NCBI RefSeq assembly: GCF_963259705.1
Contig: NC_081840.1
Coordinates: 3,337,562-3,401,561 of the forward strand
Reading direction: 5' to 3'
DNA: 64,000 nt
DNA from: Myotis daubentonii
Taxonomy: Eukaryota; Chordata; Mammalia; Chiroptera; Vespertilionidae
Positions 27,731 to 39,432 of the stretch are shown here, piece by piece (position 1 is the first letter of the stretch; every line of letters begins with the position of its first letter). Both the position numbers and the translations under genes were made by a program. Below the pieces are notes generated by a model that was not told the origin of the DNA, did no database searches, and was given only the letters and a program-made list of their open reading frames with translations.

Positions 27731-29763
27731 CTACAGTCGGCTGGTTTCTTTTGACTGACTTTGAATTCTTTTGTCTTTCCAGTGAAATAATTGGTCCTAC
27801 TTAAAGTTTATATAGTAGGGCTCTAAGGGAAGATTTGCAAAAGCATTTATTGTGGTGACATGCAGAAAAGATTTATTTCTGGTTAATTCATGCCAATAGC
27901 AGCAGCCTAGTAGGAATGGATAGCTCACACAGTCGGAGGAAACCATGAATGTAGTTACTATCATCCCCTTCCAGCTGCCACCCCCCCCCCCCGGCATTTA
28001 CTCCGTGAATGTGGACACTGCCCTTTTCTGTGTGTTTACTCTGTGTGTGTAGACCGTGTGCCCTCCCTGATGAGCTAGCTCCTCTCAAAGCTACTGGTTT
28101 TCAAGCTGTCGGCGTTGTGTCTCTAACGTCAGCAGGTGGCACTGTTGTCTTTCAGTGAATGTGGGATCATAGACCACAGCCAGCCAAGATCCTGGGTTTC
28201 TCATTTTATAAACCCAAATCCGATGCTGCTTTTCCTAAACCCCCAAGTGCTCAGCGTTGCATTTTTAACTTGGGTTCGGAGTGAACTGCTCTGTGTGTGT
28301 CTGTGATGGCCAGCCCTGGAGTGTGGTTATCTTCAGTGCTTGGAGTGGAGGGAGAGACCTCCTTAGCAAAAGCCATTATTCCAAGGGCCATGCGGCTGCG
28401 CACAATTCTTCACTCCTGAAACTCTATTCTCGTGCCTTTCCTGTGTATAAAAACATGACCGCAGGGTGGGATAGCTTTTCATTAAACTTCCGAGACTGGT
28501 CGTGAACAGAGAAAGCCCTGTAAAAATCACCCGTGACTCCGTGGGTCACACACTGACCGCACTTCCTCCGCCTTGACACCTGCCCGGGACCGAGCGCCAC
28601 ACTCCGGAGCCCTGCCACCCACACGGCCTTTGGGCATTTCTCTCCTCTTGCTGAATTAATAAAACGGTCATCGAAAGCTGTGTGTGTTTTGTGGCTCTGG
28701 GTATACTCTGAAGTTTGTGCCTTTCTAGTTGAACACATCTTTTTTCTCTACACACAGAAAAATGTAGCATTAATTCTGGCTGCACTCAAGGTGGCAATAA
28801 ATGACCAGCAGTTCCAAGTAGTAATGAGGACAAACCACTAATACGCACAGACTTGTAGACCAAGCCCTGGAAATAGTAACTGTCAGTGCACTTGAGTGCA
28901 CTTAAAAAGAGGCACACTTCCTAAAAGGCACCGGTAGCCCCTGGGCCATTTTTGCCTGTTGTAATCCTGCTGACAGAATAGCACCAGGAGAACGAGTTGC
29001 CTTTTATCCCCAGCTGTATGTTTTGTTTTAGTTCTCCACTTTATTCCTCTACAAGTGGGTGCTGGGGCAGCTCAGACCGGAACTTGGGGATGACGTGCTA
29101 AGTGTGCTCTATAGTCATGACCTTCACTCTGTAGAGACAGGTGGCCTGCTTAGTGCTGTGTTACACTTTCTGGTGGAATCAAGGTACTCGTCCTTTCGCT
29201 GTACTTCTCAGTTTAAACACCTTTAGGACGTTTTATGTATCTTTATTGGCACCAAGAAAGATGGCACCAATATTTCTGAGCCACGGATCTCAGAAGTGAT
29301 TGCACTTCATTCTGGAAGTGGTTCCGTATACTCGGGAAGCCATCTCAGCGTCTGCCTTGATTCCTGAGACATGCCTCTGTCTCAAGTGTTCAGCAACCAT
29401 CACTGGGGCTTTTCAAGCCATGGACATGTTTTGTTGGAAGGGATGGAATTTTGAGTCCATTTCTTCCTTTCCTTGTCCACGCCCAGGTCACAGGCCTCTC
29501 CCTGCAAGGGTGGCATTAAGGCACTTGTCAAGTTCACAGTTCAGAAGAGCTCACATTTGTGTGAAAGGTCGGGATTGTAATGTAGTTTTTTTCTTCAGTT
29601 ATCTTTCTAAATGCTTCACGTTTTCTGATAGCTAATGATTGTATTGATTTAGAGCATAGGGCACGTTATTGTTTTAGAATTTATGGAGTTTAACCTGTGA
29701 TTTTTCTAAAGTACGAGATAACACCCTTAACAATAGCCCCATCTTGCCACCAGCTTAGAGTTT
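27731..29763. other. Downstream flank of PAPOLA, no gene recognised
   Basis: Unique-looking sequence of intermediate composition, with a 12-base C run at 27981-27992. It carries a possible distal polyadenylation signal (28658). Short open frames show no recognisable protein. Confidence 0.6.
28658..28663 (+). promoter_or_regulatory. Candidate distal polyadenylation signal
   Basis: AATAAA followed 16 nt later by tgtgtgtgttttgtggctctg (28680 on), a strong GU-rich downstream element. It lies 950 nt past the main PAPOLA signal and could end a longer PAPOLA transcript or an unrelated RNA. Confidence 0.4.
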
Positions 29764-29777
29764 TTGTTTAGGTTTTT

Positions 29778-29989
29778 ATTTTTATTTTTATTGATTTCGG
29801 AGAGGAAAGGAGAGGGAGAGAGAGACAGAAACATCAATGATGATAGAGAATCATTGATCGGCTGTCTCCCACATGCCCCCCACTGGGGATGTGCCCGCAA
29901 CCCAGGGATGTGCCCTTGACTGGAATCGAACCCAGGACCCTTCAGTCTGCAGGGCGACGCTCTATCCACTGAGCCAAACAAGTTAGGGC
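29778..29989 (-). repeat. Ves SINE with 14-bp target duplication
   Basis: Reverse copy (attgatttcggagaggaaag ... gagccaaacaagttaggg) flanked by perfect duplications ttgtttaggttttt at 29764-29777 and 29990-30003. The intact duplication means a fairly recent insertion. Confidence 0.95.
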
Positions 29990-30003
29990 TTGTTTAGGTT
30001 TTT

Positions 30004-31412
30004 TAATGGTGAGAATGGATTTGTGCTAAAGCCTCACGCGTCCTCTTACCGTCCTGCACTGGCCAGGGAAGCCCGAGGTGCCTTGGTCTTGTCTTACGTT
30101 GTGGAATAAACAGCGAGGTCTGTCTGGACGCCCGGAGGGGACTCCCCCAGGGCTGGAACTTGCCACTTGGTCTTGGCAGCAGTCCCTTTCCCACCAGAAC
30201 ACCGACGCCCCGCCCCGAGACCCTCCCTGAGAGGCCGCGCAGAATGCTCCTGGAGCAGGGACTTCCGCTAGAGTCCAGTCTCCAGAGCACTGCGTGAAGT
30301 TTTACCTGTGGTTCTGAATACATTTCAAACAGTTGCATCAGTGGATTGAAACAACACAGATTAAAGGGAGAACCATTAGCCGTAAATCCTGACCAGTGAT
30401 GGGTTCGTCTTGGCTGAGTGTAATGTAGTGAACAGTTAATGCGATCACACGTCAGCTCGTCCACGACGCGTCTTCATGTTCAGGACTGCTCAGTGTTCAC
30501 TTCCGTGTTTTAAATTTCCTATAAGTCTCATGTACAACCTGATTTTTAAAAATCGATGTCTCTTAATATGTTGTGAACCTTTTAGAAGCATTTCCTTAAT
30601 TTGTAAGATGCTATTTTTTGATCTAATATTTCAATCTGAGAAGAGGCATTTTGAATAACGTAAAATTTTGATTTCATGGATTTCTTAAGGCTCATTCCAG
30701 ACATTTATCTCAGTCTTGTACATGTTCTCATAATGTCCTTTCATCCTAAGATCATTACATTTGTTTTTGGCATAATGCAACACTTGCTCTAAGGGGACTC
30801 ACGTACCTGCAACGGAACCAAGTGGTTTCAGGGGAGGAGGACGGTCTGCGCCTCTGCTGTGCCCCTCCCGCCGCCCCCCCCTCCCCCGTGCACAGGCACA
30901 AGTGGGTGGTGGGTTCTTCCGGACTTTAGACAGAAAGCAGGGGCGTGCATTTTTAAATAATAACATGAAATGTCCCAACTCTGCTCGTTGCTGGTGGATG
31001 CTGTCTCTTGGCATCACACCCTCCTTACCAACTTTCACACCGCGTGGCGCCTGGTGCGCTGTGGTTTCCAGAAATCTGGCCCGAGATTCGGTCCTTGTTT
31101 GCGTTTCTGACTGCAGCGGAGCTGTTAATAAAGAGATGGATGATAGCGTTGTCGAAAAGAGACAGTTGGGCAGCACCGCTCCCCGTGAGTGACAGAGGGC
31201 ACGACCCGCCTTCACAGCCAAGAAGCTGCCCTCAGCGGGGGACCCCGCGCCTGGACCCCGTGCCAGGCCGGAGGGGCCGCCCGCCCCACTAGCTGCGTGG
31301 CTCCAGTTCAGCCTGGTTTCGCAGCCCCGTCTTACACCCAAGTTCACGGGTGCTCAGGACACAGGGATGCAAATGTGACACCCTCCCCAGCAGTAACATG
31401 CTTTTGCACTTT
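30004..31412. other. Intergenic, no gene recognised
   Basis: GC content rises through this interval. No repeat is recognised with confidence. Open frames up to 182 codons on the minus strand (30799-31347) have no recognisable domain and sit in GC-rich DNA. Confidence 0.5.
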
Positions 31413-31592
31413 TAAGAAAATACCTTTTTGTTGATTTCAGAGAGGGAGAGAGACATCAATGATGAGAGAATTGTTGGCCAGCTGCCTCCTGCACGTCCCC
31501 TCCTGGGGATCAAGCCCACAACCCAGGCACGTGCCCAGGACTGGAATCGAACCCGGGACCCTTCAGTCTGCAGGCCGATGCACTATTGACTG
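31413..31592 (-). repeat. Ves SINE, truncated at the tRNA end
   Basis: Reverse copy: ttgttgatttcagagaggga, gctgcctcctgcacgtcccc, gaatcgaacccgggaccc, then cut off after caggccgatgcactatt instead of running on to a gagccaa...agggc end. Confidence 0.85.
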
Positions 31593-31977
31593 TGCACATT
31601 CCTGAACGCACTCGTCATTCCTCCTAATTTGGGTTAGTTGCGCCTTGTTTAGGAAGTGTGACTGCGTTTTTATAGGAAGCGTAAGTTGCTTCTATGCAGC
31701 AGCCTTCTCGGAGTCTTCAGGGGCTCACACCTGCCAGCCTGGAGCAGCGCTGGCCGCAGTGACATTGCTGCGGATGTTGAAAGTCTGTCCCAACCGCAAT
31801 CACGCGCTTTTCCTCTGCGCGAGGCGCCGCATTGGGCCGGCTGTGCCGTTCTGTGCTCCCGATGGCCCCCCACCCCAGGGGCTCGGCGCCCTAACACTGA
31901 GCTCGGAGAGACCGAGCTCGCTGTAAGTCTATCCTTCCTAGGTGGCAGTGTTCTACTCTAGTTTTCTTTCTTTTTTA

Positions 31978-32187
31978 AATTAATCCTCACCCGAGGAAAC
32001 TTTTGCCGTTGAGTTTTTTAGAGTGAAAGGGAGCGGGGGACAGTGGATTGTTTGCCTCCGGCACACGCCCTGACTGGGGCCGGGGAACGAACCCGCAACC
32101 CAGGTAAGTGCTCGTCACCGGAATCGAACCCACGACCCTCCAGTCCGCAGGCCGGTGTTCTAACCACTGGACCACACCAGCAGGGCA
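31978..32187 (-). repeat. Ves SINE (older subfamily)
   Basis: Reverse copy with the taatcctcacccgaggaaac tail, shortened GA block, tgcctccggcacacgccctg and the end accactggaccacaccagcaggg. Confidence 0.88.
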
Positions 32188-32321
32188 GTTTTCTTGAATA
32201 TGAGAGTTTTATTGGTCAGCTTTCTCTTGTAAGGAAACTACTATATCATTGTGGCCTTTGTTTCATTAAATGACCCAAATGTGGGCACTTTAGTTTCTTG
32301 ACAATGAGAATTCTTGAGCGT

Positions 32322-32512
32322 CCGCCCCCCCCCCATCCCCCACCCCCGGACGGAGGTGACCAGTGGCGGCGGCAGGGGGCGGGGCCAGCCATCGGGTGGC
32401 ACCAGGCCACCAGCCAAGTTGGATGCCAACCTGGGGGTGGGGGCCACCCCGCCCGCCAATCACCCCACATATCGGCCCTGATCGCCAGCCAGGCCTAGGG
32501 ACCCTACCCTAT
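32322..32512 (+). mobile_element. Helitron fragment (HeliBat-like interior)
   Basis: The segment ccatcgggtggcaccaggcc ... ggccctgatcgccagccagg cctagggaccctaccc resembles the GC-rich 3' interior of bat Helitrons. The terminal gtgcac...ctctag end is absent and the 5' end is not seen, so this is a fragment. Confidence 0.5.
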
Positions 32513-32579
32513 ATATTGGGAACAGTGTCTTAGATTTAAAAATTGAAACCTGGCAAGGCTCCTCTAACTGAGAAAACAG

Positions 32580-32745
32580 GATGGTGCAGTGATGACATGC
32601 ATGGACTCTGGCTTGCACATTTTGTGGCCAGCCCTGATTCTGGCACTTATAACTGTGACAAAGCCAGTTACTTCTCTCTGCTTCAGTTTTTCCACCCGTA
32701 AGATGGGGAAATGGTACTCCTGCCTCAGAAGGATCATGTTTTGTA
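32580..32745 (+). repeat. MIR SINE, ancient
   Basis: Order of words fits MIR: atgcatggactctggcttgc, a cttataactgtgacaaagcc block, gttacttctctctgcttcag and cgtaagatggggaaatgg. Confidence 0.7.
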
Positions 32746-33307
32746 CTTTTGATAATCAGGGCAAAAAAAGTGTAGCTGCCCGTACAACAGCAAGATGCCT
32801 TCACCGGTATGAAAAGTATCGTGAGCGCCCTAAGGTGCCAGCCTTCGGGTGGGGCTGCACCGGGAGGGGCCGCAGGGGAGGAGGGGCCGTGGTGAGACCC
32901 CGAGCTCCCTGAGCACCCAGCTGCGGCAGTTTGCTGTGCCGACCGGCTGTATGGAAGTGACTGCCCTGCCAGAGGGTTGGAAACCCCATTCAGAAAGCCT
33001 TGATGTAGCCCGACACCCCGCCCCCATGTGTCCAGTGTGATTCTAGGGGACACAGTCTGCCTCCTGTGAAGGTTCATTCAGCAAATGCTCCCCGACCCTC
33101 CGAGCAGAGCGCTGGGAGCTGGAGTTGGGGAGCAGGGCAAGGGGCGCGTTTGCTGAGCATCCGCGGTGGGGGTGGTGGTATCATGTGGCTGCTGTGACAG
33201 CTCTGTTGGCGGTTTCGCGGTGGGGCCGGGACCAGGTGGGACCTGGTGGGACCTGGTAGTTCCGCAGCCCAGGCCTTCCCATTTGGAGATGTGGGTTCTT
33301 GTAGCAG

Positions 33308-33497
33308 CGGGGGAGCCCTGGGTGTCTGTGGGAGAGCCCTGGGTGTCTGTGGGAGAGCCCTGGGTGTCCGTGGGGGAGCCCAGGGTGTCCGTGGGGGAGC
33401 CCTGGGTGTCCGTGGGGGAGCCCAGGGTGTCCGTGGGGGAGCCCTGGGTGTCCGTGGGGGAGCCCTGGTATTCGTGGGGGAGCCCTGGGTGTTCAAC
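33308..33497. repeat. 21-bp minisatellite, about 9 copies
   Basis: Tandem units of the form gagccctgggtgtccgtgggg with a ccctggg/cccaggg alternation in the middle. Because 21 is a multiple of 3, all frames stay open and give WVSVGEP-type repeats on + and PRTPRAP-type on -. These are artefacts, not genes. Confidence 0.93.
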
Positions 33498-35071
33498 GTG
33501 AGCAAGGCGTGGTTAAAATTCTTAGTGCGGATGGAACCTACGTGGGGAAGAAAAGGACAAGCTGAATGCAAGGGTGACCCTGAGGCCGCGCTGCCGGGCG
33601 GTCCTGACCCTGCCTCCCCGCCGCCTGCGCTCGGGTCACCCTCAGGGTCAGCGGGCGCCGGAGAACCAGCCCTCGGCCAGGGCCCCCCACACTGGGAGGG
33701 GGCGAGCCCCTCGCTTCTCCTGTCCGTGCTCAGAGCCCCCTCGTTCCAGACCGTGTCCAGCTCTGCGTGCTGCTCCTCCCCACCCGACTCCTCCACTCCA
33801 CTGCGCGCCCACGGCCCCCTGCCCGCTCCTCCCCATTGGGTGTTTGGGGACAAGTCCCCCTCCCTGTGGTTGGAGCAGCCCCCGTTTCCGTGCCGGGCTG
33901 GCCTTCGTGCTGTGTGACCCCACCTGCTGTGATCCCCATGGCAGCCCCCCGCAGGCGGACCCCCCACCCCCAGGTTCTGGCCACGAGCCTGGCTCTTTGG
34001 TGAGCTGAGCGCTGGGCTCCCTGTCTCCCCACTGAAGCCGGGAGGCCGCGTGTGCCCTTGCCTTCCGACCCCTGTGGGGGCACCACCCGGCCCTCAGGGA
34101 GGGGCCCACATCCCTGCAGCTCCCCCAGAAAGCCTTTCAGTCCCGACACCGTCCCTGTGGGCTCAGCTTGGCTCCCTGAGTGTTTATGCGTCTTCATTTC
34201 ATTAGGGCCAGAGCCGCTCTCCCCATCCTCACTGGCCTCCGCCGCCCAGGCCCAGGCTCCGCTGCTCGTGCTGCTCCTGTCCCAGCCGGCTGACCCCAGC
34301 CCCCCGGGCCCCGCTGGTCAGGGAAGTTGGGGCGATCCCACTCAGCGCCCCCAGTCATGGAGGCCCAGCGGGGGGAGGTGCTGGGGTTTGGCGACAGGGC
34401 CCTCTAGTCTTAAGCATTTGGCCACTTGGAACCTGGGTGGGAGACACGGGAGGAAGCCAGGGGTTGTGGCAAGGCTGTCCCTGCCGCAGCCTGTCGTCCC
34501 GGTTCTACTCTCAGCCTCCCTTCCCTGCGGGGAGGCCCCTGAGGGGTGACCAGTGACCTGCGCAGGGGAGCTCAGGGTGTGGACGGGGGGCTGGAGCGCC
34601 TGCCTGCCGGGAGGGGACGAATGGGGCAAAGGCTTGGGAGCCTTTGCAGAAGGAGGCAGGGGAGCAGGGCCCTGGGCTGTTCGCCTCCGCCCTCCTCCTC
34701 TGACTCCCCCTCCCCGCCTGCTTCCTCAGGCTCAACCTTGCACCACCTGGGCCCCACACCCAAGCCACTGGGCTGCACCGGCCTGGGCCCTGGGCTTCTA
34801 GGGGCCTGGGCAGCGGTCCCTCGGCCATTGCTCGCTCTTCCTCAGCCTAGAAACTCCTGCCCAAGTCCTCGCTGGGCACCTTGCGGTGCTTGGCCGGCTT
34901 TCACTCCTGCAGGTGGTAGCTGGCCATGACGCCTGAGAAGCCTCCCGACCCCGCAGGATGGGTCCGAGCCTCCACGCCCAGAGCCTCCGCACTGCGTGCC
35001 GCCCCTCGGGGAGCCGAGCTCTTTGAAAGCTGGGCGGTGACTTGATCGGCTGTAGCCACAGCCCGTGGTGT
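33498..35071. other. GC-rich intergenic, no gene recognised
   Basis: Very GC-rich, with overlapping open frames in most phases (for example 33074-33967 minus, 34052-34549 plus). None shows a recognisable domain, and frames on both strands being open at once is expected from low stop-codon density. Confidence 0.5.
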
Positions 35072-35079
35072 GTGTAGGG

Positions 35080-35310
35080 CAGTGATGGCGAACCTCTGAC
35101 GCGGGTGTCAGAGGTGACACGCGAACTCAATTTTTTGGTTGATTTTTCTTTGTTAAATGGCATTTAAATATATGAAATAAATATCAAAAATGTCTTTGTT
35201 TTACTATGGTTGCAAAGATCAAAAAATGTCTCTATGTGACACGGCACCAGAGTTAAGTTAGGGTTTTTCAAAATGCTGACACGCCGAGCTCAAAAGGTTC
35301 ACCATCACTG
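35080..35310 (+). mobile_element. hAT MITE family A, copy 1, 8-bp TSD
   Basis: Flanked by perfect gtgtaggg (35072-35079 and 35311-35318). Termini cagtgatggcgaacctctga and aaaaggttcaccatcactg. Interior AT-rich with tttgttttactatggttgca. Near-identical relatives at 51305-51536 and 62456-62690. No coding capacity. Confidence 0.95.
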
Positions 35311-35318
35311 GTGTAGGG

Positions 35319-36176
35319 GCTCGTCCGTGTGAGCTGGGGAATGAAGGATCGCCTCGTCCTGCTCTGGGGAGCCCTGAGGTTCGGGGGGATACCAGCTAAC
35401 GCTTCATGGAGACCTGATGTACCAGACCCGGAGCTAAATCCATCCAATACCTCGTGGAGTCGACACGCCTTCTAGCAGGTGTTGCAGTCCCCGTTGCGTG
35501 GGCAGTTAAGTCCTTGTCTGGGTCCCACACCCTGCAGCTGATGGAGCCAGCGGCTCTGATGGGCAAGTTTGGGGCAATGGGGCAGGTGGAGGGGCCCCTG
35601 ACCACATCCTGGGCGCTGGTGGGCACGTCCTGCATCTCGTGCAGTGCTCACAACAGCCCTGAGAGTCGGGTGGCTGCTCAGGACCTAAGAATTCAGAGGG
35701 ACCGGTGACTTGCTCCGGGGCCCGGCTGGGAAGCAGTCGGTGAATGCAAACCGCTGACCATTCCTGAGCAGATGGACCCGAACATCACGGGGCCCCTCGG
35801 GGCGGCGCTGTTTTTCCGTGGTCTCTCCCGCCTGCGCCAACGGGAACAGACTGCGGGGTGAGAATTCTTGCTGTTGCTTACTGCATACACCCTGCCAGGG
35901 AGCCCAGCGAACGGGTCCTCACCCATCTCAGGGGTCAGCCGAACCCTTTCCTTGGACCAGGGCCAGTTGCTGGTGACCCAAAGCCTGGGTGTCACCACCT
36001 CCCTGCTCAGCAGGTTTTGTGGGCTAAAACGCCAAGGACCGACAGGCGTTAAGTGTGGCCCACACGCAGGTGAGCGCGGCCGGGCCGGGGCCGGCGAAGG
36101 AGACCCAGCTGTCACTCGCGTGATTTCAAAAGCCCCATCCTGGCCTGCGACTCGTTTCTATAAAAAAGGGAAATGA
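35319..36176. other. Intergenic with MIR-like traces
   Basis: Short MIR- or L2-like words near 35400-35520 and 35640-35740 (gctcacaacagccctgagag, gtgacttgctccggggcccg). No gene is seen. Confidence 0.4.
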
Positions 36177-36395
36177 GCCCTGGCCAGTCTGGCTCGTGGA
36201 TAGAGCATCGGCCAGCGGACTGAAGGGTCCCAGGTTCTATTCCGGCCAAGGGCACGTAGCTCGGTGACAGATTCCCCGACCCGGGCTGGGGTGCGCGCAG
36301 GAGGCACCCAATCAACGTGTCTCTCTCACATCCATGTTTCCCTCTCTGCTTCTCCCTCTCCCTTCCGCTCTCTCGAAAAATCAATGGGACAATCC
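36177..36395 (+). repeat. Ves SINE, sense orientation
   Basis: Starts gagccctggccagtctggct; A-box-like tggctcgtggatag and B-box-like ggttctattcc are visible, followed by the GA-rich complement (ccctctctgcttctccctct) and aatcaatgggaca. The RNA polymerase III promoter parts are diverged. Confidence 0.9.
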
Positions 36396-36429
36396 CCCCA
36401 AGTGAGGACTAACAACGACGACAACAATC

Positions 36430-36590
36430 CTCATGTCTGTGCGTGGATGGCGAGAGCGTCCGGGAGAGTGCGGCTGGGCGCTCAGGGAGCCTTCGCCGTC
36501 CCTCAGGCCTCCCGAGGCGGAGCAAGGAGCGGCGCGGGCTCGCTAGGATCAGCACGAGTGGCGCTAAAACGGCGCAGGGGGCCTGGGAGG
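36430..36590. other. CpG-dense patch
   Basis: CpG dinucleotides are frequent (gagagcgtccgggagagtgcg, ggagcggcgcgggctcgcta), unlike the CpG-poor flanks. It could be a small CpG island or a remnant of one. No transcript evidence is visible. Confidence 0.4.
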
Positions 36591-37016
36591 GGGGCACGAT
36601 CCATAAGAAAAGTGAGAGCCTAGTCTTCTGGATGTCTGGCTGCACATACCCAGCCCCTGGGGAACTCGCCGCGAATCTCTCCACGGTGCCTGCAAAAGGC
36701 TCCGGGCTCTGGCTGGAGACGGCACCCGGCCGGCACCCCGGCTGTGCCCCGTCCTGGTCAGGTGCCTGGCGAGGCTCCTGGTGGCTTAATGTCCCGACTT
36801 GCATGTCTGTCTTCACAGCCCCAGCTGCCTCTGACTTCCTGTCTGCAGGTACGCTGACCTGGTCCCCGGACTCCCACCAGACGGTTAGGACGCTAGTTCA
36901 GGTGAGAGGTGTCCTGCTTGTAGGTGGCAGGGTCTAGCGCAGGTAGCGGCTCTGCTCATCGAGGCGGGAGGAGGGCCGCGTCCGGCCTCAGGTGACTCAG
37001 GCCCAAACACTTTGTG

Positions 37017-37223
37017 TTTTATTTTTTATTTTTACTGATTTCAGAGAGGAAGGGGGAGGGAGATAGAAACATCAACGATGAGAGAGAACCAGTGATCGGC
37101 TGCCTCCTGCTCGTCCCCTACTGGGGATGGAGCCCGCAACCCGGGCACGTGCCCTGGCCGGAATCGAACCGTGACCTCCTGGTTCCTAGGTTGATGCTCA
37201 ACCACTGAGCCACGCCAGCCGGG
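37017..37223 (-). repeat. Ves SINE
   Basis: Reverse copy: tttttatttttactgatttc, agaggaagggggagggagat, ggctgcctcctgctcgtccc, gaatcgaaccgtgacctcct, end ctgagccacgccagccggg. The block ggttcctaggttgatgctcaa marks the subfamily shared with 38787, 50523 and the split copy at 51865-52685. Confidence 0.92.
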
Positions 37224-38282
37224 CTGCCCTGCGCACTTTGAACCCTTATGGTTGTGGCCCCCCCCACCCCCCGCACCCCTCTTTACTGGCAGGCGAGGTC
37301 TCTCTGCCCTGGAAACCTGAAGGGAGGGACTTGGGGGTGGGGAGCCTGAGCAGGGCTCAGAGTGAAGTGACCGGGGACCCCTCCAGTCCACCCCCACCCC
37401 CGCCCCGTGTGACACCAACCCCAAGGCTCCGGCTGCACCTGGCACAGACTGCGTGCTCGGGACAGGTTCGAGGACACCAGAGCTCCCGCCCGCGGTGCCT
37501 GCTGCCTGTGCGCTGTGACGCTGGCTGAGCGCTCTGAGGAGCAGCTGTCCTTTCTGCTCCCGAGCACGTGTGTGCATCCTGAGGGCGGCCCCGCCCCAGC
37601 GGCCCCCCACACAGCGCTTCCTGGAGGAGTGCGACCTTGACGTGACCTTGACGTGATGACCTTCTAAGGAGCCCAGGATCTTTCCTCACCTTCACGAGCA
37701 AAACTTAGAGTTAAACCCAGTTGTGTCTGCGTGGGACCCAAACACAGGGCACCTGGCTGTGTGTCCCAGCAAATCCGTCTCCTCAGGGCCCCGTGTTTCC
37801 ATCCACACGCGAGGCCAGTGGTGGGGTCCTCGGAGGAGCTCCTGGCTCCCAGCTCCTTTGGGTTCCTAAGTCCCCTCTTTGAGGACGTCTTTCCCCAGAA
37901 AACTGTGGTTTGACAAGGACTTGGTCTCCCCCCTGGGCCCACTGCTTTCCAGCCCCGCTCTGGCCGGCCAGCCTGACCCCTGGGCGTGCCCACCCACCAT
38001 CCCTCTTTGTTTGGAATCTCAGAAGGAGGCCCCCCCCCCCCCCCCCCGCTTCATGGAGAGAGGAGGGAGCCCCGCACCTTCTGCAGGACTCGGAGACCGA
38101 GACGGCCGGCCTTTGTGCGTGTTAGCACCGGTGCGCTCTGAGCCCAGCTGTGAGCAACACCAGGTGAGTGCAGGCTCCCGCCCTGGCCAGCTCCTCCGCT
38201 GCTGATGGAAAAGCGAGAGTGGGCCGCGGGCAACTCCCTCTTCCCGCTGTGTCTCTGTGCTTCCTCGGGAGTGGCAGGCCAT
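37224..38282. other. GC-rich intergenic, no gene recognised
   Basis: No recognisable repeat family. Includes an 18-base C run (38030-38047). Long open frames on both strands are attributed to low stop density. Confidence 0.5.
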
Positions 38283-38426
38283 CTGGGCTGAGCAGCTCTT
38301 GCGAGTGGCCTGGCCGGACGCCGGGCTGGCCTCGGGGCGGGGGGGGGGGGTCTCTGGGACTGTGGCCTAGAACCGGAAGCCCCCCTCCTGCCCACCCTCA
38401 GCATGGCAGCGGTGGGGGGGGGGACC
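38283..38426. repeat. Local segmental duplication, copy 1
   Basis: Nearly identical to 39300-39432: both run from ctgggctgagcagctcttgc through ctgtggcctagaaccggaag to agcatggcagcggtgggg. The main difference is ~10 extra bases here in a G run (ctcggggcgggggg...). Direct orientation, about 1.02 kb apart. Confidence 0.93.
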
Positions 38427-38786
38427 TGAGAGGAGGGGCCCAGGGCCCACACCTTCCGCAGGACACAGATAAGCCCCTGTCCGGGTCCTGGAGGCCCTGC
38501 CCCTCTGTTCCAGGCCCCAGGCCCCAGGCCCCGACTCTCCAGCCGCCCAGCCCTGCCCTGCCAGCTCCTGTTTAAACAGACGAGCCTCCGTGGCCCCAGA
38601 GCCTTTGCACGGCTGTTTCTCTGCCCCGGCTGGGGGGGCGGGGCGGGTAGGGAGGAGGATGCAGACCATGGCTGCCTCTGACACACACTTGCCCTTGGAC
38701 CTCACATCTATCCCCATGGCTGCTGGGCGCCCCCGGCCCCAGCCAGCACCTGACCTTTAACCTCCTTTATCAAGAATTCCACTCTA

Positions 38787-39007
38787 TTTTATTTTTACAA
38801 CATATTTTATTGATTTCAGAGAGGAAGGGAGAGGGAGAGAGAGATAGAAGCATCCATGATGAGAGAGAATCATTGATGGGCTGCCTCCTGCTCGCCCCAC
38901 GCTGGGGATTGAGCCCACAACCCGGGCAAGTGCCCTGACCGGGAAGCGAACACTGACCTCCTGGTTCATAGGTCGATCCTCAACCATCGAGCCATGCCGC
39001 CAGGCAG
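38787..39007 (-). repeat. Ves SINE with 13-bp target duplication
   Basis: Reverse copy flanked by perfect gaattccactcta (38774-38786 and 39008-39020). It lies between the two copies of the local duplication. Ends tcgagccatgccgccaggca. Confidence 0.95.
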
Positions 39008-39299
39008 GAATTCCACTCTAAAACCTTCCTGAATCCCGCCGCGAGGCAGTGTGCAGGGGCCGAGCTCAGGGAGGACAGCTGGCTGGAGGGATGGTCTCCA
39101 GGGAGGCTGGCCGGGCAGGCGTTGTTGCTGTGGCTGTAGCTGCCGCTGACGGCTCCGTGGGAGGGAGGCCTTGGACCCCCCCCCCCCCCGCCCCCTGGGA
39201 TGGAGAGGATGTTGGGCCGTCCGTCTGTCTGTCAGGGCTGGCTTGGTCCTGCGGGGGCGATGGCGCTTGGGTGGGTAAATTCCCAGGAAAATCAGCATC

Positions 39300-39432
39300 C
39301 TGGGCTGAGCAGCTCTTGCGAGTGGCCTGGCCGGACGCTGGGCTGGCCTCGGGGGAGTCTCTGGGACTGTGGCCTAGAACCGGAAGCCCCCCTCCTGCCC
39401 ACCCTCAGCATGGCAGCGGTGGGGGGGGACCC
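39300..39432. repeat. Local segmental duplication, copy 2
   Basis: Partner of 38283-38426, direct orientation, with only a few substitutions (for example gacgctgggc against gacgccgggc) and a shorter G run. The flanks differ completely on both sides. Confidence 0.93.

Noticed and set aside
33074..33967. 297-codon minus Pro/Thr/Ala-rich frame
   Set aside because: Centre is the 21-bp minisatellite; the rest is GC-rich DNA with overlapping open frames on both strands.
36177..36260. True tRNA gene
   Set aside because: A and B boxes belong to a Ves SINE head; no cloverleaf or anticodon arm is kept.
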